Shown: positions 28,165 to 36,001, counted from the first letter of the stretch. The stretch: DNA of 64,000 nucleotides from Lentzea pudingi (GCF_014646255.1 NZ_BMNC01000011.1:87927-151926), one strand, 5' to 3'. Made by a program: numbers and translations. The notes: generated by a model not told the origin, from the sequence alone.

Positions 28165-28193
28165 ACCCGGGGTCTTGTGGCAAGACCCCGGGT
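28165..28193. promoter_or_regulatory. Rifamycin-associated element (RAE)-like palindrome upstream of rox
   Basis: ACCCGGGGTCTTG (28165-28177) and CAAGACCCCGGGT (28181-28193) form perfect 13-bp arms around TGG. The central 19 bases (GGGTCTTG-TGG-CAAGACCC) have the size, symmetry and CTTG/CAAG core that I recall for the RAE found before rifamycin-inactivating genes. The site is 56 bases before the rox start. The exact consensus should be compared. Confidence 0.75.
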
Positions 28194-28214
28194 GCGCTAT
28201 ATGTTGAAGTGGGA

Positions 28215-28231
28215 GGAGAGCGCTGCTCTCC
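28215..28231. terminator. Hairpin between rox promoter and Nudix gene
   Basis: GGAGAGC (28215-28221) pairs with GCTCTCC (28225-28231) around GCT, and TTTTCCTCTTTT follows on the + strand. The Nudix gene ends 19 bases to the right on the - strand, so the hairpin probably insulates rox from the azoR-Nudix unit. The T-run favours + strand termination, although no + strand gene enters here. Confidence 0.5.
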
Positions 28232-28249
28232 TTTTCCTCTTTTCGGGGG

Positions 28250-28642
28250 TCAGCGAAGCAGCCCCTGCGAGTTCAGGTGGGCGAAGATGATCCGGTCGAC
28301 CGGGGAGATACGGTCCGCGTCGGCGGTGGTCAGCCAGGCGAGCTCCTCGATCTCGGCCGACGCCACCGGTTCCCTGTCGAACGACGCGGTGTAGCAGGTC
28401 ATCCGCACGGTCACCCCCGACGAATGGCCGTGTGCCTGCGCCTCGAACGTCCCCAGGTGCTTCGCCGACGCCCCGTCGATTTCGACGGACAGCTCCTCGC
28501 GGATCTCACGCACGAGCGTCTCGACGTCGGACTCCCCCGGCTCGCGCTTGCCGCCGGGCAGGTAGTACGTGTCCTTGCCCCTCGACCGGGTGCCGAGCAC
28601 CTGGCCGTCTATCAGATAGATCCAAGCCACCTTGTCGATCAC
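28250..28642 (-). CDS. Nudix hydrolase
   Basis: A 130-residue Nudix protein. The Nudix box begins at GGKREPGESD (residue about 30) and continues VETLVREIREELSVEI, giving the catalytic REIREE; the box's usual Gly after EE is replaced by Leu-Ser. The fold is otherwise complete and short, like MutT/ADP-sugar-type enzymes that cleave nucleoside diphosphate linkages. The substrate cannot be predicted. It starts ten bases after the azoreductase stop, so it is the second cistron of a two-gene unit that is divergent from a MarR regulator. Oxidised nucleotide clean-up would fit redox stress control, but that is an inference. Confidence 0.88.
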   Translation of the reverse strand: MIDKVAWIYLIDGQVLGTRSRGKDTYYLPGGKREPGESDVETLVREIREELSVEIDGASAKHLGTFEAQAHGHSSGVTVRMTCYTASFDREPVASAEIEELAWLTTADADRISPVDRIIFAHLNSQGLLR

Positions 28643-28652
28643 ACGATCGAGC

Positions 28653-29234
28653 CTAGGCGGAGGCGAGTTCCTTGACCACGCGGTGCGCGTCGGCGAGCGA
28701 CTCGACCGCGAGCTCGCGGAACTGGTGCATCTGCGGCACCACGTCGGCCAGCGTCAGCTCGGCGTGCACGAACTCCAGGTTCTGGTCGAGGCCGACCATC
28801 GACAGCACCGCGCGCAGGTACGGCTCCTGGAAGTCGAAGCCCTCGCGGGGCGTGCCCGGCTTGTACGAGCCGCCACGGGCCGTCACGACGACGACGCGCT
28901 TGCCGCCCCACGCGAACGTGCCGTCCTCACGGGCGAAGTTGGCGGACGTCGCCACCTGGTCGATCCACGCCTTGAGCGTCGACGGGATCGAGAAGTTGTA
29001 CATCGGGGCGCCGATGAGGATCACGTCGGCGGCGTCGACCTCGGCGATCAGACCTGCGGAGATGCCCTGGTCGGTGCCGTCCTTGTGCGGGATCGGCGAC
29101 GCGTGCAGGTCGCGGTAGGTGTAGCCGGAGCCGGGGTTCGCGGCACGCCAGCTCTCGGCGAACGCCCCGGAGACCTCGCGGGTCACCGAACCCTCGTACC
29201 GGATGCTCGTGTCGAGGTGCAGCAGATTGGTCAT
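28653..29234 (-). CDS. azoR: FMN-dependent NADH-azoreductase
   Basis: A 193-residue flavodoxin-like quinone/azo reductase. The FMN phosphate loop is LHLDTSIRYEGSVTREV (residues 5-21). APMYNFSIPSTLKAWIDQV (about 78-96) and the TARGGSY loop (about 118-124) bind the flavin ring and are diagnostic of AzoR. It reduces quinones and azo compounds with two electrons from NADH and protects against electrophiles. ATG 29234 was chosen over the longer open frame because family members begin here. It is divergent from a MarR-type gene, with paired inverted repeats between them, which suggests repression that is lifted by quinone or similar stress. Confidence 0.92.
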   Translation of the reverse strand: MTNLLHLDTSIRYEGSVTREVSGAFAESWRAANPGSGYTYRDLHASPIPHKDGTDQGISAGLIAEVDAADVILIGAPMYNFSIPSTLKAWIDQVATSANFAREDGTFAWGGKRVVVVTARGGSYKPGTPREGFDFQEPYLRAVLSMVGLDQNLEFVHAELTLADVVPQMHQFRELAVESLADAHRVVKELASA

Positions 29235-29292
29235 ACTCGGAACATACGAGTGAAGAACTTCCGAGTCAAGATGTTCCGAGGCAAGAACATCT
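29235..29292. promoter_or_regulatory. Two inverted repeats, candidate MarR operators
   Basis: ACTCGGAA (29235-29242) / TTCCGAGT (29259-29266) and AGATGTTC (29269-29276) / GAACATCT (29285-29292) lie side by side in the 73-bp space between azoR and the MarR gene. Spacers are 16 and 8 bases. Their position over both promoters suits autoregulatory repression by the adjacent MarR protein. Confidence 0.65.
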
Positions 29293-29307
29293 CCTACGGG
29301 ATGTAGG

Positions 29308-29790
29308 ATGGAACACATGGAGGAGCAGCCACAACTGATCGAAGCCTGCTTGCAGAAGTGGGACATCAACTGGCTGCTGCACCGCGCCGCCCAGCGCGTC
29401 GGCTCCGCGTTCGCCGACGAGATCGTGAAGTTCGGCATCTCGTTGCGCGGTCAGCTCGTGCTGCAGGCGCTCGCGACCGAAGAGGCCCAGCGCACCCAGC
29501 TCAAGCTCGGCGCGATGCTCGGCCTCGACAAGACCACGCTGACGAGCGAGCTCGACAAGCTCGAGCGGGCCGAGCTGGTCATGCGCGTGCCCGACCCGAA
29601 CGACCGGCGCGTGCGTACGCCGGTGATCACCGACAAGGGCCGTGCGCTGCAGAAGGAGGCGGGTGACGCGCTCGCCGAGGTCGAACGCGCCTTCCACTCC
29701 CGCTTCTCCCCCGAGGAGATGACGATCATCCGCAAGGCCCTGCAGGACCTCTCGCGCGGCGAGGGCCCGATGCACGGCTCCTGCATCTAG
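29308..29790 (+). CDS. MarR-family transcriptional regulator
   Basis: A 160-residue winged-helix regulator. The recognition region is TQLKLGAMLGLDKTTLTSELDKL (residues about 66-88), and the wing ends DPNDRRVRTPVITDKGRAL. Two cysteines are present, C14 in EACLQKW and C159 three residues from the end (HGSCI). A redox or electrophile switch through these cysteines is conceivable, as in OhrR or QorR types. The start is ATG 29308, with ATG 29317 as alternative. It is divergent from azoR-Nudix, its probable target. Its last four bases overlap the convergent reductase gene. Confidence 0.88.
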   Translation: MEHMEEQPQLIEACLQKWDINWLLHRAAQRVGSAFADEIVKFGISLRGQLVLQALATEEAQRTQLKLGAMLGLDKTTLTSELDKLERAELVMRVPDPNDRRVRTPVITDKGRALQKEAGDALAEVERAFHSRFSPEEMTIIRKALQDLSRGEGPMHGSCI

Positions 29791-30977
29791 ACGAGCGCGC
29801 CCAGGTCGGATTCCTTCAGCTGTTCCGGCGTCACCGTCGCCTGCGCATCCACCAGCGCCTTCAGCGCCGTGCCGTGGTCCCAGACGTTGACGTTCATCGC
29901 CGCGCGCAGCCGTCCGCCGCGCAGCCAGAACGCGATGAACTCTCGCGCCGCCACGTCGCCACGCACGACCAGTTCGTCGTCCGGGCCGGCGAGCCCGCGG
30001 TACTCCATGCCCAGGTCGTACTGGTCGGTGAAGAAGTACGGCGACTTCACGTAGGGCTCGTCCATCCCGAGCAACGACCCCGCGACGTGCGTGCCCTGGT
30101 CCTTCGCGTTCGCCCAGTGCTCGACGCGGATCCGGTCGCCGTGGCGGGGGTGGTCCTGCGCCGCCGCGATGTCACCGGCCGCGAAGACGTCGGGCGCGGA
30201 CGTGCGCAGCAGCGCGTCGACCGCCACCCCACCGGAGGCCAGCTCCAGCCCGGCGGCCTCGGCCAGTTCGAGTCGTGGTGTCGCTCCCACGGCCAGCACC
30301 GTCACGTCCGGCAGCAGTTCGGTGCCGTTGTCCAGCCGCACGCCGGACGGTGAGAAGCTCGCGACGCCGGTGCCCAGCTCGAACTCCACGCCGTGCTCCT
30401 CGTGCAGGCCGCGGAACATCGCGCCCATCTCGGCGCCGAGCACGCGCACGAGCGGTTCGGCCAGCGGGTCGACGACCGTCACGCGGCAGCCGTGCGAGCG
30501 CGCGGCGGACGCGACCTCGCAGCCGATCCAGCCCGCACCGACGATCACGACGTGCCGGCCCTCGCACAACGCGGACCTCAGCGCCAGCGAGTCGTCGAGG
30601 GTGCGCAGCACATGTCCCTGTGCGCCAGGCAGAACGCGCGGGCGGGAGCCGGTCGCGAGCAGGAGCCGGTCGTAGGAACGCACTGCTCCATCCGAGTCCA
30701 CGATCGTGTGATCACCGGGGCGCAGGTCCAGGACGGACACTCCGAGCAGGAGCTCGATCTCGTTGTCGGAGTAGAAGCCCGGCTCGTGCACCCACGCCGG
30801 TTCGGCGGCCTTGCCGAGCAGCACGTCCTTGGACAGCGCGGGAAGTTCGTACGGGCGGTGGCGCTCGGTGCCGAACATGGTGATCTTGCCGTCGTAGCCG
30901 CGGTCACGCAGAGCGCTCGCCGCGGAGGCACCGGCGAGACCCGTGCCGACGATCACGATGCGTTGCGGTTCCGCCAT
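29787..30977 (-). CDS. Ferredoxin reductase-type FAD/NAD(P)H oxidoreductase
   Basis: A 396-residue flavoprotein of the putidaredoxin/rubredoxin reductase group. The FAD motif is VGTGLAGASAASALRDRG near residue 9, the NAD motif is VIVGAGWIGCEVASAARSHG near 142, and the second FAD motif is DVFAAGDIAAA near 268. A C-terminal reductase domain (about 315-390) follows with EFIAFWLRGGRL. It transfers electrons from NAD(P)H to a ferredoxin or rubredoxin, usually for a P450 or ring dioxygenase; none is encoded here. I chose ATG 30977, with GGAGGGG seven bases before it, over GTG 30983, which overlaps that site. Confidence 0.88.
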   Translation of the reverse strand: MAEPQRIVIVGTGLAGASAASALRDRGYDGKITMFGTERHRPYELPALSKDVLLGKAAEPAWVHEPGFYSDNEIELLLGVSVLDLRPGDHTIVDSDGAVRSYDRLLLATGSRPRVLPGAQGHVLRTLDDSLALRSALCEGRHVVIVGAGWIGCEVASAARSHGCRVTVVDPLAEPLVRVLGAEMGAMFRGLHEEHGVEFELGTGVASFSPSGVRLDNGTELLPDVTVLAVGATPRLELAEAAGLELASGGVAVDALLRTSAPDVFAAGDIAAAQDHPRHGDRIRVEHWANAKDQGTHVAGSLLGMDEPYVKSPYFFTDQYDLGMEYRGLAGPDDELVVRGDVAAREFIAFWLRGGRLRAAMNVNVWDHGTALKALVDAQATVTPEQLKESDLGALV

Positions 30978-31154
30978 TTTCACCCCTCCAGGTGACCTAC
31001 TCTCATCCCACGTGCGACGCTAACCGCAGCTCGGCGCGGTCGCCGAACGGAGAAGTCGAAACCTCCGTCATGACCAACGGTGACGCACGTCTCTACTGAC
31101 GTGAGCGCCGGTGGCACCGAGCCGGCGCGCCGAGTGAGCTGGAGGAAGAAACCC

Positions 31155-31355
31155 GTGGGAGCCAAAGAGGAGTGGCAGGTGAGCTGCCGCGACATCGCTT
31201 CGCGCCGACGGGACATGACGGTGTTCGTCAGCCAGGGGCACATCGTGATCACCGTGCCGCCGGGAGAGGCCGCCGTGCTGACACCACTGGAGGTCGGCCG
31301 TCTCCGGGCGGCGTTGCGCGATGCCGTCGTGAGCGCGTCCAACACTGACGTGTGA
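31155..31355 (+). CDS. Small conserved-type hypothetical protein
   Basis: A 66-residue protein beginning at GTG 31155, seven bases after GGAGGAAG. An earlier GTG at 31080 would give 91 residues but lacks a ribosome site. The sequence alternates charged and hydrophobic residues (MTVFVSQGHIVITVPPGEAAV), which suggests a small beta-sheet. A helix follows (TPLEVGRLRAALRDAVVSA). I do not recognise a family. It stands alone between the reductase gene and the acyl-CoA synthetase operator and contains no signal peptide or membrane segment. Confidence 0.6.
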   Translation: MGAKEEWQVSCRDIASRRRDMTVFVSQGHIVITVPPGEAAVLTPLEVGRLRAALRDAVVSASNTDV

Positions 31356-31370
31356 CCGCCGTCACACCGT

Positions 31371-31390
31371 TACCTACTCGCTAGTAGGTA
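31371..31390. promoter_or_regulatory. TetR-type operator before acyl-CoA synthetase
   Basis: TACCTACT (31371-31378) and AGTAGGTA (31383-31390) form 8-bp arms around CGCT, ending 18 bases before the synthetase ATG. Such 20-bp palindromes are typical TetR-family operators. No TetR gene is adjacent, so a remote repressor is implied. Confidence 0.7.
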
Positions 31391-31408
31391 GATGGCAGAG
31401 TGGGTCGC

Positions 31409-32908
31409 ATGGTGACCCGCGTGCTGCTGACCCTGGTCAAAGCCGGAGTGATCCGGCCGTTGGGCCCCCGAGGGCTCTCCGGCACCGTGCGCGGGTATCT
31501 GCAGTGGGACATCACGCTGGCGTGGGGGTATCAGACGGGCGCGGGACGGCACCCGGACCGCGCGGCGATCATCGACGACGACGGCGTGCTCACGTACGCG
31601 GAGGTGGACGAGCGCACCAGCAGGCTCGCCCATGCCTTTCGCGCCAAGGAACGCGTGGGATTGCTGTGCCGCAACGGCCGGGCGTTCATCGAGACGATGA
31701 CGGCGTGCACGAAGATCGGCGCGGACGCCGTGCTGCTCAACACCAGCCTGAGCAAAGGACAACTGGCCCAGGTCGCACACGACCAGAAGATCGACAGGAT
31801 CGTCGCGGACCGCGAGTTCGCCGACGTGGTGCCAGACCTGCCCACGTTCTTCACCGACGAACTCGAGTCGCTGATCACCAACGGGGCCACGTCGCCACTC
31901 CCCCGCAGGCCCCCGCGCGGCCGGCTGATCATCCTCACCTCCGGCACCACCGGCACGCCGAAGGGCGCCCGCCGACCGGAACCAGCGAGCCTCGCCCCCG
32001 CCGCCGCACTGCTCTCCCGGATCCCGCTCAAGCACGGCGACGTCATCTCCATCACCTCCCCGCTCTTCCACGCCTGGGGCCTCGCCGCGTTCCAGCTCGG
32101 CCTCGTGCTCGGCGCGACCCTCGTGCTGCGCCGCAAGTTCGACCCGGCGCAGGCCCTGAAGGACGCCGACCGGTGCACCGCGATGTTCGTGGTTCCCGTG
32201 ATGCTGCAACGGATGCTGGAGACCGAGCACCGGCCGAAGCTGCGGATCATCGCGTCCAGCGGCTCGGCACTCCCGCCGAAGGTCGCCGCCCGCACCCTGC
32301 GCGAGTTCGGCCCGGTGCTCTACAACCTCTACGGCTCGACGGAGGTGAGCTGGGCGAGCATCGCCACACCCGAGGAGATGCTGCGCGAACCCGGCACGGC
32401 GGGCCAGCCGCCGCTCGGCACCCGACTGGCCATTGTGGACGACCAGGGCAAGCCCGTGGCACCGGGTGAGACCGGGCGGATCTTCGTCGGCAACGAAATG
32501 CTGTTCGACGGCTACACCAACGGCACCAGCAAGGAATCTTTGAACGGCCTGATGTCGACCGGTGATCTCGGTTATCTCAAGGACGGCTTGCTGTTCGTGG
32601 CCGGCCGCGACGACGAAATGATCGTCTCAGGTGGCGAGAACGTTTACCCGCACGACGTCGAGGACCTCCTCTCGATGCTGGACGGCGTCACGGAGGTCGC
32701 GGTCCTCGGTGTTCCCGACGAGGAATGGGGCCAGCGCCTCGCCGCTTTCGTTGTCGGCGCAAAAACCCTGACGGCCGAACACATACGTGAACATGTGAAG
32801 GCGAACCTGGCGCGCTACTCCGTTCCCCGCGATGTTTTCTTCGTCAACGAGTTGCCGCGCAACGCGGCCGGCAAAGTGTTGAAACGTCAATTGCGGGAGC
32901 ACTACTAG
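31409..32908 (+). CDS. AMP-binding acyl-CoA synthetase
   Basis: A 499-residue member of the ANL superfamily. The phosphate loop is LTSGTTGTPKGARRP (about residue 180), followed by the A5 core YNLYGSTEVSWAS, the hinge GRDDEMIVSGGENVYP and the catalytic lysine in RNAAGKVLKRQL near the C-terminus. It adenylates a carboxylic acid and transfers the acyl group to CoA. The N-terminal VLLTLVKAGVIRPLGPRG is seen in long-chain and steroid-side-chain FadD types, but substrate choice is not fixed by sequence. ATG 31409 was chosen; GTG 31400 is possible and neither has a strong ribosome site. The TetR-like palindrome upstream suggests induction by an acyl ligand. Confidence 0.88.
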   Translation: MVTRVLLTLVKAGVIRPLGPRGLSGTVRGYLQWDITLAWGYQTGAGRHPDRAAIIDDDGVLTYAEVDERTSRLAHAFRAKERVGLLCRNGRAFIETMTACTKIGADAVLLNTSLSKGQLAQVAHDQKIDRIVADREFADVVPDLPTFFTDELESLITNGATSPLPRRPPRGRLIILTSGTTGTPKGARRPEPASLAPAAALLSRIPLKHGDVISITSPLFHAWGLAAFQLGLVLGATLVLRRKFDPAQALKDADRCTAMFVVPVMLQRMLETEHRPKLRIIASSGSALPPKVAARTLREFGPVLYNLYGSTEVSWASIATPEEMLREPGTAGQPPLGTRLAIVDDQGKPVAPGETGRIFVGNEMLFDGYTNGTSKESLNGLMSTGDLGYLKDGLLFVAGRDDEMIVSGGENVYPHDVEDLLSMLDGVTEVAVLGVPDEEWGQRLAAFVVGAKTLTAEHIREHVKANLARYSVPRDVFFVNELPRNAAGKVLKRQLREHY

Positions 32909-32937
32909 AGTCACCCTCGAAGTGAGGGGGCTTCACC

Positions 32938-34248
32938 ATGACGGTTCCCGGCAGGACCGCGGATCCGCGGTCCAACGCCGTGCACAACCTGCGCGAGGCA
33001 CGCATCGCCCTGGACGAGGGCAGGCCGGGCGAGGCGCTGGAGTACGCGGAGAAGGCCGTGGCCGCGTTCTCGTGGCTGGACGACGCCGAGGGTGTGGCCG
33101 AAGGCGTTCTGGCCCAATCGGTCGCGCTGGGCAAGCGGGGACTGTGGCCCAGCGCGCTCGACACGATCGACAAGGTGCAGGCGATCGCGGCGGCGAACCG
33201 CCACATCGGACTCCAGGCGCGGTGCAGCTTTTCCCGTGCCGTGGTGGAACTGCGCCTCGATTCGCGGGAGCGGAGCTTCAACTCGTTCGCCCGCGCGCTG
33301 GGTCTCGCGGAGCTCACCGGTGACAACGAGCTGATCGGCTCGGTGCTGTTCGAACAGGCACGGGTGATGCGGATGCAGTACCACGAGCACTGCATGATGC
33401 GCACCGAGGAGAACCGGTGCAGCCTCGACGGGGAGCCGTGCGTGCGCAAGCTCCGCCGTGCGGAAGCGTTGTGCGCTCAGGTGCGCGACCGCTGGAAGAC
33501 GCTCGGCGACCCGGTGCGGATGGCGATGGTCAACGTGCTGCTGACACACGTGCGCATCGATCTGGGTGAACTTGACCGCGCGCACCGCAGCTGGCAGCGC
33601 GCTGACCAGTTGCTTGCCGGAAGGAACCGCCCGGTGGCACGGGCGGAGGCGCTGATGGCCCGGGCACGGCTCAGCGGAGCGCGGGGGCGTCACCCCGAGC
33701 AGATAGCCCAGCTCTCCCAGGCCGCCGAACTCGCGATGAGCTGTCTGGCACGGGAAGTGGCGGTGCACGCGCACCAGCACCTGAGTGAGGCGCACGAACG
33801 CACCGGCGAGTTCGAACGCGCGCTGCGTCACGCACGGATGCAGTTGGAGCAGTACCGGTTGTGGGAGCTGCAGGAGGGCCGCGACCTGTTGCGGATGCGC
33901 GAGCACGATCTCTCGTCACGACTCGTGGAACAGTTGGCGCACAGGCGTTTCGAGCCCAAGCGGGAGGACGCGGTGGTGCGCGTTCCCCGCACCGGCGAGC
34001 TGCACGAGACCGGTACCGCGGAACACACGAACACCCGGATCGCCCGCGCCTTGCGTGCGGGACTCACCAAACGCGGCATCGAGGTGCTGCGGCTCGTGGC
34101 CGCCGGGGCGAGCACGGCGATGATCGCGGAGTCGCTCGGCCTGTCCCCCAAGACCGTGCAGAACCACCTCCAGCGCATCTACACGACCCTTGACGTCAAC
34201 GGCCGCGCCGGCGCCATCGTGTGGTGGATGAACCTGACCACGAGCTAG
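32938..34248 (+). CDS. LuxR-type regulator with N-terminal TPR-like domain
   Basis: A 436-residue orphan regulator. Residues 15-330 are helical repeats of the TPR type (ALDEGRPGEALEYAEKAVAA near 24, LGELDRAHRSWQRADQLL near 205). The last 60 residues are a LuxR/GerE helix-turn-helix: LTKRGIEVLRLVAAGAS, then TAMIAESLGLSPKTVQNHLQ. No P-loop is present, so it is not a MalT/LAL ATPase. A cysteine-containing stretch (HEHCMMRTEENRCSLDGEPC, about 149-168) breaks the repeats and could be a metal or redox site. It starts 29 bases after the synthetase stop. The ligand and targets are unknown. Confidence 0.82.
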   Translation: MTVPGRTADPRSNAVHNLREARIALDEGRPGEALEYAEKAVAAFSWLDDAEGVAEGVLAQSVALGKRGLWPSALDTIDKVQAIAAANRHIGLQARCSFSRAVVELRLDSRERSFNSFARALGLAELTGDNELIGSVLFEQARVMRMQYHEHCMMRTEENRCSLDGEPCVRKLRRAEALCAQVRDRWKTLGDPVRMAMVNVLLTHVRIDLGELDRAHRSWQRADQLLAGRNRPVARAEALMARARLSGARGRHPEQIAQLSQAAELAMSCLAREVAVHAHQHLSEAHERTGEFERALRHARMQLEQYRLWELQEGRDLLRMREHDLSSRLVEQLAHRRFEPKREDAVVRVPRTGELHETGTAEHTNTRIARALRAGLTKRGIEVLRLVAAGASTAMIAESLGLSPKTVQNHLQRIYTTLDVNGRAGAIVWWMNLTTS

Positions 34249-34482
34249 ACATGCATTGGCAAACTATTGACAGGTAGTCCGAGCGGACCGGTCGGCCATC
34301 GCCCGTTCGGCCGCTTGCCGCCCACGGGGAACTGCCGGTTCCCGGGTCTTTTGCCCATGTCCACGAGGTGGAATTGGGTGATGTGATGGGTAACTGGTCT
34401 GTGTCATGCTCCGTTAACAAGGTGGCCAGTTTATGAGCGAGGGACGGTCATGGGGAGGCAACGCCGCCTGGCGCTCGGAGCA

Positions 34483-35730
34483 CTAGTGCTTCCGCAGCGC
34501 GATGCGTGCCACGTCTCGCCACAGCAGCGGGTCGACGCCCTCGGGGTTGATGTTCTCCAGCAGTGCCGCCAGCGCCGCCCGCGCTCCGGCACCGTCCTCC
34601 GGCTCACCCTCGTCCGCCGCCCGCACGAGCAAGAGGTGGCACCGCAGCTGCTGTTCGGCGTCGAGCCGTCCGGTCGCGAGCGCGACCTCCGCGAGTGCAC
34701 GCGCCCGGTCGACCTCTCCGTCCCGCAACGCCAGTTCCGCTCGCAACGCACGGGCGTGCGCGAGCAGGCCGTCCTGTCCGCGCAGGGCCGCGGCCGTCGT
34801 CTCCACCTCGTCCAGCAACGCGACCACGTCGTCGAGGTTCGCGCTCGGCGTGCGCAGCGCGATGGACGCCCCGGCCAGCCGGACGCGGCAGCCGTACTCG
34901 GGATCGCCGCCGTGCTCGCCGAGCATCCCGATGGCCTCGCGGATGCAGTGCGCGGCCTCCATCCGGTCCCCCAGGCGATCCGCGACCTTGGCGCGCACCC
35001 ACCACGTGGAGATCGCGAGCCGTCCGCGGCCGAGTTCGGGCAGCCGCACGGAAAGCTGGTCCACGACCTGTTCGGCGTCGGCCAGGCGCCCGGCCGCGGT
35101 GAGCTCCGCGCACAACGCGATGAGAGCGCGCGTGTGGATGCGACGCACCCGTTCGCCGTCGCCGTTCGCCAGTTCGACGGCCTCGGTCGCCGCCTTCACG
35201 GATTCGGCCGTCCGGGCGAGGCGCCGCAACGAGGATGCGCGCAGGATCTCCACGAGCGCGTCCACCGCCGGACCGGGAGACCACGACTTGCGCAGCTTCG
35301 ACGCCGCCAGCAGCAGACCCTCGTGGTCGCGCTGCCGGGTGAGCACGACCAGGCGCGTCCAGCGCACGCACCAGCCGAACATCTCCTCGTCGGTGCGCTT
35401 TCCCAGCGTTTCCAGCAGATCGACGGCCAGCACCAGGTCACCGTCGTGGTAGGCCATCAGGGCCTCGCACCACGCCAGCGCCTCGTCCTGCATGGCGGTG
35501 CGGTCCTCGTCGACGACGAGCTCGGACGGGTCGACGCCGAGCACCTCGGCGAGCCTGCGGACGACGGTGGGCGACGGCACCCGTTCGCCGGACTCGAGCC
35601 GCGACACGTAGCTCATGGAGACACCGGGGCACGCGAGGTCCTTTTGCGACAAACCGCGCTGCAGCCGGACCGCGCGCAACCGCGCACCGAACCTGGTCAA
35701 CGACTTCCTGCCCTCATCCACGGCCGCCAC
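34483..35730 (-). CDS. XRE helix-turn-helix regulator with TPR domain (RRNPP-like)
   Basis: A 415-residue regulator. Residues about 10-70 form an XRE/Cro helix-turn-helix (FGARLRAVRLQRGLSQKDLA, then MSYVSRLESGERVPSPTVV). From about 75 to the end the protein is helical TPR-like repeats (DGDLVLAVDLLETLGKR, AAGRLADAEQVVDQL). This is the architecture of peptide-sensing RRNPP regulators such as PlcR, PrgX and AimR, in which the TPR groove binds a short secreted peptide that has been re-imported. The gene lies back to back with a 43-codon secreted-peptide gene, 20 bp between start codons. GTG 35730 is the longest start; GTG 35721 with AGGTGG upstream is an alternative. Peptide control is an inference. 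Confidence 0.85.
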   Translation of the reverse strand: MAAVDEGRKSLTRFGARLRAVRLQRGLSQKDLACPGVSMSYVSRLESGERVPSPTVVRRLAEVLGVDPSELVVDEDRTAMQDEALAWCEALMAYHDGDLVLAVDLLETLGKRTDEEMFGWCVRWTRLVVLTRQRDHEGLLLAASKLRKSWSPGPAVDALVEILRASSLRRLARTAESVKAATEAVELANGDGERVRRIHTRALIALCAELTAAGRLADAEQVVDQLSVRLPELGRGRLAISTWWVRAKVADRLGDRMEAAHCIREAIGMLGEHGGDPEYGCRVRLAGASIALRTPSANLDDVVALLDEVETTAAALRGQDGLLAHARALRAELALRDGEVDRARALAEVALATGRLDAEQQLRCHLLLVRAADEGEPEDGAGARAALAALLENINPEGVDPLLWRDVARIALRKH

Positions 35731-35750
35731 CTAACGAAGGAGCCCCCTCA

Positions 35751-35882
35751 ATGAAGTCGAACACTATCGCTCGAACCGTCGCGGCCGTGATCCTCAGTTT
35801 GGGGGCGCTGCTCGCGATGTCCGGTGCGGCATCGGCGGACGAGCCCGACAAGTTCACGCCGCCGTACTGCGCCCAGCCCTGA
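35751..35882 (+). CDS. 43-residue secreted peptide, candidate signalling pheromone
   Basis: A short gene absent from simple length-filtered gene lists. ATG 35751 has AAGGAG nine bases upstream. The product has two positive residues near its start (Lys2, Arg8), a hydrophobic core (VAAVILSLGALLAM) and a clear signal-peptidase site ASA|D after residue 29. The predicted mature peptide is DEPDKFTPPYCAQP, acidic with one cysteine and a Pro-rich centre. A 17-bp terminator begins 13 bases after the stop, so it is an independent transcription unit. It is divergent from the XRE-TPR regulator with almost no spacer. Inference: the signal read by that regulator. It could also be an unrelated small exported protein. 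Confidence 0.75.
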   Translation: MKSNTIARTVAAVILSLGALLAMSGAASADEPDKFTPPYCAQP

Positions 35883-35894
35883 CCCGCCGGCCCG

Positions 35895-35939
35895 GACCGG
35901 GGTGGTCCTGCCTCCCTCGCAAGCAGGACCACCCCGGTC
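35895..35939 (+). terminator. Strong hairpin after the secreted-peptide gene
   Basis: GACCGGGGTGGTCCTGC (35895-35911) pairs perfectly over 17 bp with GCAGGACCACCCCGGTC (35923-35939) around an 11-base loop. There is little T-run afterwards, as is common in high-GC actinobacteria. It ends the 43-codon gene and separates it from the PH-domain pair. Confidence 0.85.
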
Positions 35940-36001
35940 ACCGACACACCAATTGGCACACCTGACCACACCGCCAGGTGCGGGTGAGGCACCCTTGTGG
36001 G

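Noticed and set aside
34384..34487. Two mini-ORFs of 16-17 codons between the LuxR-TPR and XRE-TPR genes
   Set aside because: No signal peptide and no convincing ribosome site or terminator; unlike the 43-codon gene at 35751 they have no supporting signals.
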